DNA of 64,000 bases from Achromobacter sp. B7 (GCF_003600685.1 NZ_CP032084.1:2170001-2234000); one strand, 5' to 3'. Shown: positions 30,335-43,209, numbered from the stretch's first letter. Notes: generated by a model from the sequence alone, not told the origin. Program-made: numbers and translations.

Positions 30335-31299
30335 CGTCCCCCATGCAGCAGTTGCCCGCCGACCTGCAATCGGCCGTGGACTGGATGGTGCTGCTGTCCT
30401 CCGGTAGCGTGCCGCGCGCCGACCGGGCGCGTTTCGAACAATGGAAGACGTCCGATCCCCGGCACGAGGCGGCCTGGGAAACTGTCAACGCCGCCGTCAA
30501 AGACCCCTTTGCCACGCTGGCCGACGTTGAGCAGCGGCAAGCTGCCGGCGCGGCCTTGCTTACCGCGCCGGGCCGGCGCCGGGCGTTGCGTAATGCGTTG
30601 GCCGTGGCGCTGGCCGCGGGCGGTATGGCGGCGCTGGTTGACCGCCAGATTCCCCTGCGCACGCTGACCGCCGACTTACGCACGGGCACCCGCGAACGCC
30701 GTACCTATACCTTGCCGGACGGCAGTGAGCTGACGTTGAACGCGCGGTCGGCCGTGGACGTGGATTTCAGCGCGGGCGTGCGTCTGGTGCGCTTGGCGGC
30801 GGGCGCGGTCTATGCGCGGGTGGCGCCAGATGCGGCGCGCCCCTTCATCGTTGCCACCCGCGATGGCGAAGTGCAGGCGCTGGGCACCGTCTTCAGCGTG
30901 GCGCGCGAGGCTGAGGCATGCGTCGCCAGCGTGGTCGAACACAGCGTCGAGGTGCGCGCGGCGGGCCAGCGCAGGATCCTGCAAGCGGGGCAGGGCCTGC
31001 GCTTTGATTCGCGTGGCCTGGGCTCCCCGGACCACGCCCTGCGGGACGCCGCCGCGTGGCACGCAGGCATGCTGGTCGTTCATGACCGGTCCTTGGGCGA
31101 AGTGGTCGATGCGCTGCGGCCGTACCGACGCGGCATCATCCGGATAACGCCGGCGGCCGCGCGGCTGCGGGTACTGGGCGCGTTTCCGTTGGACGACACC
31201 GACCGCTCGCTGGAATCGTTGCGGCAGACCTTGCCCATCAGTGTCAGTTCGCTGGGCGGCTGGTTCGTCGGTATCGACGTGGTGCCTCGCGCGTCCTGA
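30331..31299 (+). CDS. FecR-like anti-sigma/sigma regulator
   Basis: A 322-residue inner-membrane regulator that passes the receptor signal to the FecI-type sigma factor. The cytoplasmic N-terminus carries DWMVLLSSGSVPRADRARFEQWKTSDPRHEAAWE; a single hydrophobic segment (ALAVALAAGGMAALV, about residues 88-102) leads to the periplasmic FecR domain with YTLPDGSELTLNARSAVDVDF, RLVRLAAGAVYARV, FIVATRDGEVQALGTVFSV and a C-terminal STN-contact region. Overlaps the sigma gene by four bases and precedes the receptor by 71 bases. Confidence 0.92.
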   Translation: MTSPMQQLPADLQSAVDWMVLLSSGSVPRADRARFEQWKTSDPRHEAAWETVNAAVKDPFATLADVEQRQAAGAALLTAPGRRRALRNALAVALAAGGMAALVDRQIPLRTLTADLRTGTRERRTYTLPDGSELTLNARSAVDVDFSAGVRLVRLAAGAVYARVAPDAARPFIVATRDGEVQALGTVFSVAREAEACVASVVEHSVEVRAAGQRRILQAGQGLRFDSRGLGSPDHALRDAAAWHAGMLVVHDRSLGEVVDALRPYRRGIIRITPAAARLRVLGAFPLDDTDRSLESLRQTLPISVSSLGGWFVGIDVVPRAS

Positions 31300-31370
31300 A
31301 AATAAATGAACACTTTTGCCCCCGTCGTGGGACATCCCTCCTGAAACACCACACTGTTGCAGGAGAATCC

Positions 31371-33761
31371 ATGTTTCATCGTCCCCCGCTGCGGCCGCTG
31401 GCCGCCGCGCTGTTCATTGCCCTGACCCTTCCCACGGCGTATGCCCAGACGACGCCGGCCGCCGCGTCGGCCCGGGCCGTCCTGCATTTTGATTTGCCGG
31501 CGGCCGCGCTGGGCGACACGCTGACCCGCATCGCGCGCCAGAGCGGCCGCGCGGTGTCCGTCGACCCTGTCTTGGTAGCCGGCCGCAATGCGCCGGCTAT
31601 CGTGGGCGATTTCACGGCGGAAGACGCCGTGCGGCGTGTGCTAGCCGGCAGCGGGTTGGAGTTGGCCGTAACGGCCAACGGCACCCTGAGTGCCCGCCGC
31701 GTAGTCGAAGGCACCACGGTGCTTGAGCCCGTGCGGGTCACCGGGTCGCTGGAGTCTCCCACCGGTCACGTTGACGGCTACGTGGCGCAGCGCGCCATGT
31801 CCGGCACCAAGACCGATACCGCGCTGATCGAAACACCGCAATCGGTGTCGGTCGTTACCAGCGACCAGATCCGCATCATCAAGGCGGCTTCGGTGGCGGA
31901 CGCCTTGGGCTACACGCCGGGCGTGTCGGCGCAATCGCCCGCGTTCAGCCGCATGGTGGACGACCTGATGCTGCGCGGCTTCAACGTGGCGGCCGGCAAC
32001 TCGGGGCAGCTGCGCGACGGCCTGAAGCTGCAATCCAGCGTCTACGATGGCGGTCAAGAGCCCTATGGGCTTGAACGTGTTGAAGTGCTGCGCGGCGCAT
32101 CGTCCGTGCTGTATGGGCAGTTGAGCCCGGGTGGCGTGGTCAACACGGTCAGCAAGCGGCCAACGGCCGACACGCTGCGCGAACTGAACGTAGAGGCCGG
32201 CAGCTACGGCCGCCGCCAGGTGTCGGGCGACTTCGCCGGCGAGCTGTCTGAAGACGGTGCATGGACCTACCGTTTGACCGGCCTTGCCCGCAATGCCGAC
32301 AACTGGGTGGATCATGTGCCCGACGATCGCACGTATCTGGCGCCCGCGCTGACATGGCAGCCTTCGGCGGCCACCTCGCTGACCCTGCTGGCCAGCTATC
32401 AGCGCATCCGCACGCGCTTTGCCGCGCCGATGCCCGCGGCCAATACCTTGAACGGCCAGGTGCCGCGCGACCTGTTCATCGGCGAGCCCGATTTCGACCG
32501 CTACGACACCGACACCTACACGGTCGGCTATCTGTTCGAACACGCCTTCAACGATCGCGTAAAACTGCGTCAAAGCGCCCGCTACTTCACGGCGGACGGC
32601 AAGTGGGACTACCTGAGTTTTGGCGCGTTGCAGGCCAACGGCCAGACCTTGCGCCGCGGCGTCGTCAGCCGCGACGAACATTCTTACGGCGTTGCGACCG
32701 ATACGTCGCTGGAACTGAAGCTGGACGGAGGAGCCCTCCAACACACGGTCCTGGCTGGCCTGGACTACTACCGCAGCGGCTACGATTCGCACCGTCATGC
32801 GGGAACGGTGGCCCCGTTGGCGAACATATACAACCCCGTCTACGGCGCGGTTCCCATCATCAACACCGCTGCCGATTACGGGATCAATACGCGCGGCGAT
32901 TCGCTGGGCCTGTACTTGCAAGACCAGATCAAGATCCAGGACAAATGGGTGCTGGTGCTGGGCGGCCGCCAGGATTGGGCCAATACCGACCAAAAGAGCT
33001 ACACCACCGGCGCCACCACGCGCTTGCGAGATACCGCCACGACGGGTCGCGTCGGCTTGGTCTATGTGGCCGACAACGGCTTGGCGCCATACGCAAGCGC
33101 CAGCCAGTCGTTCGCGCCCACCGTGGGTGTGGACCGGGCGGGCAACGCCTTCAAGCCCACCAAAGGCACGCAATTCGAACTGGGCCTGCGCTATGAACCG
33201 CCGGGCGGCAACATGCTTTACAGCGCCGCCGTCTACGACCTGACGCAGACGAATGCGCTGACCAGCGATCCGACCGACGCCACGTATTCCGTGCAAAGCG
33301 GGCGGGCCCGATCACGCGGCCTGGAACTGGAGGCCAAGGCGCGCCTGGGCGCCATGAACCTCACCGCCAGCTACGCTTACACCGATGCGCGCACCACGCG
33401 CAGCACCGTGCCCTCGCTGGTGGATCAGCGTATCGCGCTGGTGCCGCTGCACAGCGCTTCGGTCTGGGCCGATTACAACCTGAGCGCCATCGGCGTGACC
33501 GGTCTGACCGTCGGCGCGGGCGTGCGCTACGCCAGTTCGACGAACCTGCCCGGCTATCCCGCCAACGTGCCGGGGCAATTCCTGGTCGACGCGATGACGG
33601 CTTACGACTTCGGCGCCCTGGATCCGTCCATGTCAGGGTTGTCGTTGACGGTGAACGCGCGCAACCTTTTCAACCGCGGGTACCTGGCGTGCGCCGGCAC
33701 GACAGGGTGCCGTTATGGTGAGCCGCGCACGCTGTATGCCACCCTGAGCTATCGCTGGTAA
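31371..33761 (+). CDS. TonB-dependent ferric-siderophore receptor with signalling domain
   Basis: A 796-residue outer-membrane receptor. Order: signal peptide (1-25), STN signalling domain (about 35-105; LHFDLPAAALGDTLTRIARQSG), plug (ETPQSVSVVTSDQI, VEVLRGASSVLYGQLSPGGVVNTVSKRP) and a 22-strand barrel ending in an aromatic residue (YATLSYRW). Cys residues in the last extracellular segment (ACAGTTGCRYGEPR) recall the hydroxamate receptors FhuA, FoxA and FhuE. The STN domain contacts the FecR-like protein, so loading with the iron complex should switch on the sigma factor and this gene. GGAG precedes the ATG. The exact siderophore is not known. Confidence 0.93.
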   Translation: MFHRPPLRPLAAALFIALTLPTAYAQTTPAAASARAVLHFDLPAAALGDTLTRIARQSGRAVSVDPVLVAGRNAPAIVGDFTAEDAVRRVLAGSGLELAVTANGTLSARRVVEGTTVLEPVRVTGSLESPTGHVDGYVAQRAMSGTKTDTALIETPQSVSVVTSDQIRIIKAASVADALGYTPGVSAQSPAFSRMVDDLMLRGFNVAAGNSGQLRDGLKLQSSVYDGGQEPYGLERVEVLRGASSVLYGQLSPGGVVNTVSKRPTADTLRELNVEAGSYGRRQVSGDFAGELSEDGAWTYRLTGLARNADNWVDHVPDDRTYLAPALTWQPSAATSLTLLASYQRIRTRFAAPMPAANTLNGQVPRDLFIGEPDFDRYDTDTYTVGYLFEHAFNDRVKLRQSARYFTADGKWDYLSFGALQANGQTLRRGVVSRDEHSYGVATDTSLELKLDGGALQHTVLAGLDYYRSGYDSHRHAGTVAPLANIYNPVYGAVPIINTAADYGINTRGDSLGLYLQDQIKIQDKWVLVLGGRQDWANTDQKSYTTGATTRLRDTATTGRVGLVYVADNGLAPYASASQSFAPTVGVDRAGNAFKPTKGTQFELGLRYEPPGGNMLYSAAVYDLTQTNALTSDPTDATYSVQSGRARSRGLELEAKARLGAMNLTASYAYTDARTTRSTVPSLVDQRIALVPLHSASVWADYNLSAIGVTGLTVGAGVRYASSTNLPGYPANVPGQFLVDAMTAYDFGALDPSMSGLSLTVNARNLFNRGYLACAGTTGCRYGEPRTLYATLSYRW

Positions 33762-33941
33762 ACCGTGGAAAACCCCTAGCGCAACGCGGGCCGGCATGCC
33801 GCTCAGGCCCGCTCAACGACCCTGTCCCCTGTGCTAATCTCGTCGACGGCCACGCATATTTATCCCTATGCGCGTGCCGACGATGGCTGCGCTTGGGGTC
33901 ACACGCCCTTGGCAATGCCTTGGTAGGAAGAAAACGCGTGA

Positions 33942-35198
<1,257 letters not shown>

Positions 35199-35200
35199 CC

Positions 35201-36244
35201 ATGGCAATCGATAACAACGCTGGTCCGGCCTCGGCGCCGATGACCATGATCCAGGCTTTGCGCTCGGCCATGGATGTGATGCTGGAGCGTGACAACAACG
35301 TGGTGGTGTTCGGACAGGACGTCGGCTATTTCGGTGGCGTGTTCCGGTGCACCGAAGGCCTGCAAACCAAGTACGGCAGCTCGCGCGTGTTCGACACGCC
35401 CATTTCCGAAGGCGGCATCGTCGGCGTCGCCGTCGGCATGGGCGCCTACGGCTTGCGGCCCGTTTGCGAAATCCAGTTCGCGGATTATTTCTACCCCGCC
35501 TCCGACCAGATCGTGTCCGAGGCCGCGCGCCTGCGCTATCGCTCGGTGGGCGAATTCATCGCCCCGATGACGATCCGCATGCCCTGCGGCGGCGGCATCT
35601 ACGGCGGCCAGACCCACAGCCAAAGCCCCGAAGCCATGTTCACGCAGGTCTGCGGGCTGCGCACGGTAATGCCGTCCAACCCCTATGACGCCAAGGGCCT
35701 GTTGATTGCGTCCATCGAGAACGATGACCCGGTGATCTTCCTGGAACCCAAGCGGCTGTATAACGGCCCCTTCGACGGCCACCATGATCGCCCCGTGACG
35801 CCGTGGACCGGCCGCCCGGGCAGCGTGGTGCCCACCGGTTACTACACCGTGCCGCTGGACACCGCCGCCATCGTGCGCCCCGGCAACGCGCTGACGGTGC
35901 TGACCTACGGCACCACGGTCTATGTGTCTCTGACCGCCGCCGAAGAAACCGGCATCGACGCCGAGGTCATCGACCTGCGCAGCCTGTGGCCGCTGGATCT
36001 GGAGACCATCGTCAATTCCGTGAAGAAGACCGGCCGCTGCGTCGTGGTGCACGAAGCCACGCGCACCTGCGGGTATGGCGCGGAATTGATTGCGCTGGTC
36101 CAAGAGCATTGCTTCCATCACCTGGAGGCGCCCGTCGAGCGCGTGACCGGTTGGGATACTCCCTATCCGCATGCGCAGGAATGGGCGTACTTCCCCGGCC
36201 CGCGGCGGGTTGGCGAAGCGTTCAAACGCGCGATGGAGGTGTGA
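35201..36244 (+). CDS. bkdA2: 2-oxoisovalerate dehydrogenase E1 beta subunit
   Basis: A 347-residue transketolase-like beta subunit which, with E1 alpha, forms the thiamine-diphosphate active site. Segments include MTMIQALRSAMDVMLERDNNVVVFGQDVGYFGGVFRCTEGLQ (about 8-49), FDTPISEGGIVGVAVGMGAYG (Glu contacting the cofactor), EIQFADYFYPASDQI and TRTCGYGAELIALVQE. Begins two bases after bkdA1 and ends one base before bkdB. Confidence 0.96.
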   Translation: MAIDNNAGPASAPMTMIQALRSAMDVMLERDNNVVVFGQDVGYFGGVFRCTEGLQTKYGSSRVFDTPISEGGIVGVAVGMGAYGLRPVCEIQFADYFYPASDQIVSEAARLRYRSVGEFIAPMTIRMPCGGGIYGGQTHSQSPEAMFTQVCGLRTVMPSNPYDAKGLLIASIENDDPVIFLEPKRLYNGPFDGHHDRPVTPWTGRPGSVVPTGYYTVPLDTAAIVRPGNALTVLTYGTTVYVSLTAAEETGIDAEVIDLRSLWPLDLETIVNSVKKTGRCVVVHEATRTCGYGAELIALVQEHCFHHLEAPVERVTGWDTPYPHAQEWAYFPGPRRVGEAFKRAMEV

Positions 36245-36245
36245 C

Positions 36246-37721
36246 ATGGGCATTCATATCATCAAGATGCCCGACATCGGCGAAGGCATTGCCGAGGTCG
36301 AACTGGTGGGCTGGCACGTCAAGGTGGGCGACACGGTTGCCGAAGACCAGCCGCTGGCCGATGTGATGACCGACAAGGCCACGGTGGAAATCCCGTCGCC
36401 GGTCGTCGGCACAGTGCTCGCGCTGGGTGGTGACGTGGGCCAGGTGATGGCCGTGGGCGGGGAATTGATTCGCCTGGAAGTGGAAGGCGAGGGCAATGTG
36501 CGACCGGGCTCGGGCGCGCCGGGGCAGGGCGCGCCGGGGCAGGGCGCATCGGCAGCGGCCAAGCCGGCAGGCGGCGACGCGTCGGCGTCCACGTCCACGT
36601 CCACGCAAGCTGAAGCTGGCGGGAATGCCGGGGGGGCTGCTGGCGCGAAAGCGGGCGGCATCGCGGGCCAGATCGCCGCGTCCATGGCGCCGGCGTCTGC
36701 CTCGGCTGCTGCACCGGCCCAGCCCAAAGGCAATCAACAAGCCAGTGCGCAATCTTCTCGACAAGCGGGGCATCAACCCGGGCAACACGCCGCGCGGTCC
36801 GCATCCGCGGCGTCCACCGCGCCCGCCGTGCCGCGCCAGCCGGGCGATAAACCCTTGGCCTCGCCCGCCGTGCGCAAGCGCGCCTGGGACTTGGGTATCG
36901 AACTGCGCTTTGTTGCCGGCAGCGGCCCGGCCGGCCGCGTCATGCACGAAGACCTGGACGCCTATCTGCAATCGCAAGGCACAGGCAACGCGGTGCGCGG
37001 CGGGTCGGCGTATGTGGAACGCCATGACCAGGACGTGGTGCCCGTCATCGGTTTGCGCCGCAAGATCGCGCAGAAGATGGCCGAGTCCAAGCGCCGCATT
37101 CCGCACTTCAGCTACGTCGAGGAAATCGACGTGACCGAACTGGAAGACCTGCGCGTGCAGCTCAACCAAAAATGGGGCGAGTCGCGCGGCAAGCTGACCT
37201 TGCTGCCGTTGTTGGCGCGCGCCATGGTCGTGGCGTTGCGTGATTTTCCGCAGATCAATGCGCGCTATGACGACGAAGGTGGCGTGGTGACGCGTTACGG
37301 CGCCGTGCATATCGGCATCGCGACGCAAAGCGATGGCGGCCTGATGGTGCCCGTGATGCGACACGCCGAAGCGCGCGACCTGTGGTCCATGGCCGCCGAG
37401 ATCGGACGCCTGGCGCAAGCGGTGCGCAGCGGCACGGCCGGGCGCGACGAGCTGACCGGGTCCACCATCACCATCACCAGCCTGGGGCCCTTGGGCGGCA
37501 TCGTCACGACGCCGGTCATCAACCACCCCGAGGTCGGCATCGTCGGCGTGAACCGGATCGTTGAACGGCCCGCCTTCCGCAATGGCGCCGTGGTGGCGCG
37601 CAAGCTGATGAACCTGTCGTCGTCGTTCGACCACCGCGTGGTGGACGGCATGGACGCGGCGCGCTTCATCCAGGCGGTGCGCGCGCTGCTGGAACAACCC
37701 GCGCTGCTTTTCGTGGAGTAA
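36246..37721 (+). CDS. bkdB: Branched-chain 2-oxoacid dehydrogenase E2, dihydrolipoyl transacylase
   Basis: A 491-residue core subunit carrying the acyl group on lipoate to CoA. Order: one lipoyl domain with Lys44 in [10 protein letters not shown]; a long Ala/Gly/Pro/Gln-rich flexible linker (about 85-205) with internal short DNA repeats near 36515-36550 and 36585-36607; the peripheral-subunit-binding domain ([32 protein letters not shown]); and the catalytic domain ending in [17 protein letters not shown] with the active His and Asp. The ATG at 36246 is chosen; an upstream in-frame start overlaps bkdA2. The linker is the least conserved part. Confidence 0.95.
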   Translation: MGIHIIKMPDIGEGIAEVELVGWHVKVGDTVAEDQPLADVMTDKATVEIPSPVVGTVLALGGDVGQVMAVGGELIRLEVEGEGNVRPGSGAPGQGAPGQGASAAAKPAGGDASASTSTSTQAEAGGNAGGAAGAKAGGIAGQIAASMAPASASAAAPAQPKGNQQASAQSSRQAGHQPGQHAARSASAASTAPAVPRQPGDKPLASPAVRKRAWDLGIELRFVAGSGPAGRVMHEDLDAYLQSQGTGNAVRGGSAYVERHDQDVVPVIGLRRKIAQKMAESKRRIPHFSYVEEIDVTELEDLRVQLNQKWGESRGKLTLLPLLARAMVVALRDFPQINARYDDEGGVVTRYGAVHIGIATQSDGGLMVPVMRHAEARDLWSMAAEIGRLAQAVRSGTAGRDELTGSTITITSLGPLGGIVTTPVINHPEVGIVGVNRIVERPAFRNGAVVARKLMNLSSSFDHRVVDGMDAARFIQAVRALLEQPALLFVE

Positions 37722-37723
37722 GC

Positions 37724-39127
<1,404 letters not shown>

Positions 39128-39151
39128 CGTGGCCTGGTGCGCGGATAGATG

Positions 39152-39227
39152 CACGGCCGGTAGGGGCAAACGCCGCTGCCGGCCGTAGTCGTCCTTAACG
39201 GCCGTTGCCGGGCGTCATTTTTTTACC
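39152..39227 (+). terminator. Probable terminator region after the bkd operon
   Basis: A GC-rich hairpin (CGGCCGG with CCGGCCG around 39153-39185) follows lpdV, then a second weak fold ending in a T7 run at 39218-39224. Position and T-run suggest transcription ends here. Confidence 0.4.
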
Positions 39228-39250
39228 GGCTGCTGCCCGCCGTAATCAAT

Positions 39251-41266
39251 TCAACGGCCGCCGTCGATATACGGCCGGGCTTGCAGCACGATGATGTTGT
39301 CGCCTTGCACGGCCCATTCGATGTCCTGGTCCACGTTGCCCAAGCGCAGCTTGATCTGGTTGCCCACGGCCGCCAGCCGCGCGACCAGCGCATCGTTCAA
39401 CACCTGCCTTGACCCTTCGATGGGCACCTCGCGCACGCCGCCTGCCGCGTCCGCGACCAACTGCGTGTCCTCGGCCGACCGGCTCAGCACCTGCACCGCC
39501 TTGGACCACGTCGAATACATCAGCTGTTCAGCCTGGCGCTTGCCTTCCACCACCTTGATGCCCAGGCCGCGCTTGGCCGAGATGTACGTCACGTAGCGGC
39601 GCGAGGCATCGAAGGGGTCGCGCGTGATCATCACGCCGGAACTGTCCGAGGCCGCCGCCGACTGCACCAGCACCGCCATCACCACGCCACCCTGGCCGAT
39701 GCCGGCCGCGCGCCGCGCTTCGTACGCCTCGAAGTTGTAGACCGACGCCCATACCGTCTGCACCGCTTTCGCCAAGGCATCCGGCTGCGTCACGTTCGGC
39801 ACCGTGGTGTACAGGCCCGCGCCGCTGAACCCCGGCAAATCCTCGGAATTGGACGAACTACGCACGAAGACGCCGCGCCCCTTCAACTGCGTTCTCCAGC
39901 GTTCCCGCCAGGCGTCGGCAAGCGCGGCGTCGGGCGGGGCGTTGACGATGTCCTGGCGCAACGCGGCCAGTTCGGCGCGGCGCACATTGGCGTCGCCGAT
40001 AAAGTCGGGCCGCTGTTCCAGCGCCGCGATGCGTTCGGGCACGCCCAGTCGATCCATGAACCCGGCGTACTGCGCGAAGGGTATGCAAAAGCCGTCCGGC
40101 ACGCTGGCCAGCGGCGGCAGGGCGGCTTTCAGCGCGCCCAGGTTTGCGGCCTTGACGCCGCAATGCCGGCTGTCGCGCGTGGCCATGCCGGTCAGCGGCT
40201 TGATGGCGCGCACCGACAGGTCGGGCTTGGGCAGCGCCACGGCGGCGCGCGGCGGGGGCAACGAGCCCGCGTCCGGACGCGCAATGCGCTCGACGTGATA
40301 GCCGTTGCTGTTCACCGTCAGTTGCACCCATTGGCCATCATGCTCGCGCAGCACGGCCACGGCATCGCGCACATACGCATTGGGAATGCGCCACCCCTTG
40401 GCCAGCAGATTCACGTGCGACAACAAGGTGGACGGGCGTTGCGTGACCAGCCCGGCGACAGGCGGCAGCGCAACCGGCACTTCGTCCAGCACCACGATGT
40501 CGGTCGGCGCCAGGTCGGGCGTATCCTCCACCGACTTCACAATACGCAGACGCCCCTGTGCGCGGCCGGTATTGAGCGGCAGAAAGGTCTGCTCGCGCAG
40601 CAGCGCCTCTTGCGTCACGAAAGCCAGTCCGGCCGATTGCGCCGTCTGCTCATGCATCGTGGAATTCGCCTTGAAGCGCACCGGCTCGTAAAAGGTGCTG
40701 TGCAACTTGTCCTGGGTCAGGCGCAGCAGCGTGGGCGTGACCCGGTCGCCTTCCCAAAATTCATAGGTGTAGCCCGGCAGGTCCCGCTGCCAGCTCAGCG
40801 TGCCGAACAGCAGGCGCCGGTCGGGGTCCTTGTACTGCGCAATCAACGTGGCCTTGTCCATGCCGGGCAGCAGCTGGCGTTCACGCGCAAAGTTCTCGTG
40901 CAAGGTGTAGCGCGGCGTGTCCAGGTAGTAGATGCGGTCGCCGCGCTGTCGATCAATCACGAACAACACATGGGGAATCTCCAGCGGCGTCCCGGCGTTG
41001 TAGACGCGCGCCAACTGCCGGAATTCGGCCTCTGTGCGGATCTGGCCCAGAAGCCCTGGCCCGCCACGCTTGGCGCTTTCCGCCAGCCTGGCTTCGCGTT
41101 CATCCGGGCGCAACGGGCGCTGGTTTTCGTAGGGCGACGGCTTGCGCGCCGTCTGCGCCTGGGCAGCCAGCCCCCAGCCGGCGGCCAGCAGCCCGGCCAA
41201 GGCAAGCACAAGCAGTTTCGGCCGGCGCGGCGGGCCAGGACGACGTAAGGCGGCAGTGGGGCGCAT
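39251..41266 (-). CDS. Exported dikinase-like protein (PEP/pyruvate-binding, glucan-water-dikinase-like order)
   Basis: A 671-residue protein. Residues 1-38 form a convincing signal peptide (basic RRPGPPRRPK, hydrophobic LLVLALAGLLAAGWGLA, then AQAQ). The middle has a swivelling phosphohistidine-type segment, STLLSHVNLLAKGWRIPN, with His284 as the candidate phosphorylated residue, comparable to VLSHVSVRAR of glucan water dikinase. The C-terminal 250 residues are a PEP-synthase-type ATP-grasp: CGVKAANLGALKAALP, VRSSSNSEDLPGFSGAGLYTTV and IEWAVQGDNIIVLQARPYI. Order (His domain, then ATP-grasp) is that of glucan water dikinase, the reverse of PEP synthase. No TIM-barrel PEP domain is present. 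The start at 41266 is chosen for the signal peptide; no ribosome site is clear. Function is unknown. Confidence 0.75.
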   Translation of the reverse strand: MRPTAALRRPGPPRRPKLLVLALAGLLAAGWGLAAQAQTARKPSPYENQRPLRPDEREARLAESAKRGGPGLLGQIRTEAEFRQLARVYNAGTPLEIPHVLFVIDRQRGDRIYYLDTPRYTLHENFARERQLLPGMDKATLIAQYKDPDRRLLFGTLSWQRDLPGYTYEFWEGDRVTPTLLRLTQDKLHSTFYEPVRFKANSTMHEQTAQSAGLAFVTQEALLREQTFLPLNTGRAQGRLRIVKSVEDTPDLAPTDIVVLDEVPVALPPVAGLVTQRPSTLLSHVNLLAKGWRIPNAYVRDAVAVLREHDGQWVQLTVNSNGYHVERIARPDAGSLPPPRAAVALPKPDLSVRAIKPLTGMATRDSRHCGVKAANLGALKAALPPLASVPDGFCIPFAQYAGFMDRLGVPERIAALEQRPDFIGDANVRRAELAALRQDIVNAPPDAALADAWRERWRTQLKGRGVFVRSSSNSEDLPGFSGAGLYTTVPNVTQPDALAKAVQTVWASVYNFEAYEARRAAGIGQGGVVMAVLVQSAAASDSSGVMITRDPFDASRRYVTYISAKRGLGIKVVEGKRQAEQLMYSTWSKAVQVLSRSAEDTQLVADAAGGVREVPIEGSRQVLNDALVARLAAVGNQIKLRLGNVDQDIEWAVQGDNIIVLQARPYIDGGR

Positions 41267-41402
41267 CAAGGAGCAGGGCGCATCAAAAAAGGAGGCGGAT
41301 CGCAAGAGGTTGCGATCATATCGGAGCGGCCACGCCGGCCCGTAGTGGGATGTTTCCAGGTGTGGCCAAGCGTGTGAGCCGGGGGGGGGGTGAATCGGTC
41401 CC

Positions 41403-41706
41403 ACGCTGACTCCCGACACGAACGGTACGTTGTTGGTGCTCTTTCCCGATTTTCCCGAGGCTGCCAGTGTCGCAACCGATGAACGGGCAGCACTCTGTCA
41501 CCTTGCCCGCCGTGGTTACCAGCAAAGTGTTCCTGTCCAACGAAATGATTCGCCAAGGGGTTCGCAAAGCCGAGATGGCTCGACGTCTGGGCGTTCATAC
41601 GCCCCAGGTTGATCGCCTGTTGAATCTGCGGCATTCGTCGCGCATCGAACAGGTAGAAGCGGCGCTGGAAACCCTGGGCCGCAGGCTGGACGTGTCCATC
41701 GCGTAG
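41403..41706 (+). pseudogene. hicB-like antitoxin remnant
   Basis: Two parts of a HicB-type antitoxin survive in different frames. From 41403 one frame reads TLTPDTNGTLLVLFPDFPEA (the start of the HicB N-terminal domain), preceded by a stop at 41391 instead of a start. From about 41490 another frame reads TLPAVVTSKVFLSNEMIRQG, then KAEMARRLGVHTPQVDRLLNL, the HicB C-terminal DNA-binding domain. The 30 to 40 residues expected between them are missing. An ORF from 41467 (79 residues) still covers the C-terminal domain and could be made. No hicA toxin is adjacent. Confidence 0.75.
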
Positions 41707-41733
41707 CCGATACGCCTGCATGCCTTGAACGCA

Positions 41734-41759
41734 ACAAGGCCCCCAACCGGGGGCCTTGT
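41734..41759. terminator. Bidirectional hairpin between the hicB remnant and argH
   Basis: Perfect 11-bp stem ACAAGGCCCCC / GGGGGCCTTGT with loop AACC, followed by CTTTACC on the plus strand. It lies 28 bases past the argH stop (minus strand) and just after the hicB remnant. Confidence 0.6.
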
Positions 41760-41787
41760 CTTTACCGCAACCCGCTGGGCGGTGGAA

Positions 41788-43209
41788 TCAGCCTTGGGCC
41801 GTTTCCGCCAGCACGCGGCGGGCTTCTTCGGCTACGCGTTCGGGGGCGGTGCCGCCGATGTGTTTGCGGGCGGCAACCGAGCCTTCCAGTGTCAGCACGT
41901 GGTGGACGTCGTCGCCGATCTGGGCGTGGTAGGCCTTGAGCTCGTCGGTGGACAGGTCGGCCAGGTCGCAGTTGCGTTGTTCGCAGTCGCGCACGGCGTG
42001 GGCAACCACTTCGTGGGCGTCGCGGAACGGCACGCCGCGCTTGACCAGGTAGTCGGCCAGGTCGGTGGCGGTGGCAAAGCCTTGCAGGGCGGCGGCGCGC
42101 ATGTTGTCGGCCTTGACCTTGATGCCGGCAGCCATGTCCGCGAAGATGGTCAGCGTGTCGCGCACGGTGTCCACGGTGTCGAACAGGCCTTCCTTGTCTT
42201 CCTGGTTGTCCTTGTTGTAGGCCAGGGGTTGGCCCTTCATCAGGGTCAGCAGGGCGACCAGGTTGCCGTTGACGCGGCCGGTCTTGCCCCGGGCCAGCTC
42301 GGGCACGTCGGGGTTTTTCTTTTGCGGCATGATCGAGCTGCCGGTGCAGAAACGGTCGGCCAGGTCGATGAAGCCCACGCGCGGGCTCATCCACAGCACG
42401 AGCTCTTCGGACAGGCGCGACACGTGCGTCATGATCAGCGCGCCGGCGGCGCAGAATTCGATGGCGAAGTCGCGGTCGGACACGGCGTCCAGCGAATTGC
42501 GGCACACGCCGTCAAAGCCCAGCGTCTTGGCGACACGTTCGCGGTCGATGGGGAACGACGTGCCGGCCAGCGCGGCGGCGCCCAGCGGCAGGCGGTTCAC
42601 CCGGCGGCGGCAGTCGGCCAGGCGCTCGGCGTCGCGGCCAAACATTTCGGCGTAGGCCAGCAGGTGGTGGCCGAAGGTGACCGGCTGGGCAACTTGCAGG
42701 TGGGTGAAGCCGGGCATGATGGTGCCGGCGTTATCCAGCGCGACGGCGGCCAGCGCATGACGCAGCTGGCGCAGCAGGTCTTGCAGGTTATCGATTTCGT
42801 CGCGCAGCCACAAGCGGATGTCGGTGGCGACCTGGTCGTTGCGTGACCGGCCGGTGTGCAGGCGCTTGCCCGCATCGCCCACCAGTTCCACCAGGCGCTT
42901 TTCAATATTCAGATGCACGTCTTCCAGATCCAGCAGCCATTGGAAGCTGCCGGCGTCGATTTCAGACAGGATCTGCGTCATGCCGCGCTGGATGTCGGCC
43001 AGGTCCTGGGCGCCGATAATGCCCTGGGCGGCCAGCATGTCCGCATGCGCGAGCGAGCCCTGGATGTCGTGTCGCGCCAGGCGCTTGTCGAAATCCACGG
43101 ACGCCGTATAGCGTTTGACGAGTTCGGATACCGGTTCCGAGAACCGGGCGGACCAGGCCTGCGCCTTGTTGGCGAACTGGTTTTGATCGGGGGAGGGAGT
43201 GTTTGCCAT
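41788..43209 (-). CDS. argH: Argininosuccinate lyase
   Basis: A 473-residue homotetrameric enzyme splitting argininosuccinate into arginine and fumarate, the last step of arginine synthesis. Superfamily signature [20 protein letters not shown] is intact, and [21 protein letters not shown] (about 117-137) and [16 protein letters not shown] are typical. The ATG at 43209 (protein MANTPSPDQ) is used; a longer reading to 43350 runs into the promoter of the divergent channel gene. It appears to be a single gene. Confidence 0.96.
   Translation of the reverse strand: MANTPSPDQNQFANKAQAWSARFSEPVSELVKRYTASVDFDKRLARHDIQGSLAHADMLAAQGIIGAQDLADIQRGMTQILSEIDAGSFQWLLDLEDVHLNIEKRLVELVGDAGKRLHTGRSRNDQVATDIRLWLRDEIDNLQDLLRQLRHALAAVALDNAGTIMPGFTHLQVAQPVTFGHHLLAYAEMFGRDAERLADCRRRVNRLPLGAAALAGTSFPIDRERVAKTLGFDGVCRNSLDAVSDRDFAIEFCAAGALIMTHVSRLSEELVLWMSPRVGFIDLADRFCTGSSIMPQKKNPDVPELARGKTGRVNGNLVALLTLMKGQPLAYNKDNQEDKEGLFDTVDTVRDTLTIFADMAAGIKVKADNMRAAALQGFATATDLADYLVKRGVPFRDAHEVVAHAVRDCEQRNCDLADLSTDELKAYHAQIGDDVHHVLTLEGSVAARKHIGGTAPERVAEEARRVLAETAQG

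Noticed and set aside
41467..41706. Intact short antitoxin gene
   Set aside because: The frame starts inside a HicB remnant; the missing N-terminal domain is visible just upstream in another frame, which points to decay.
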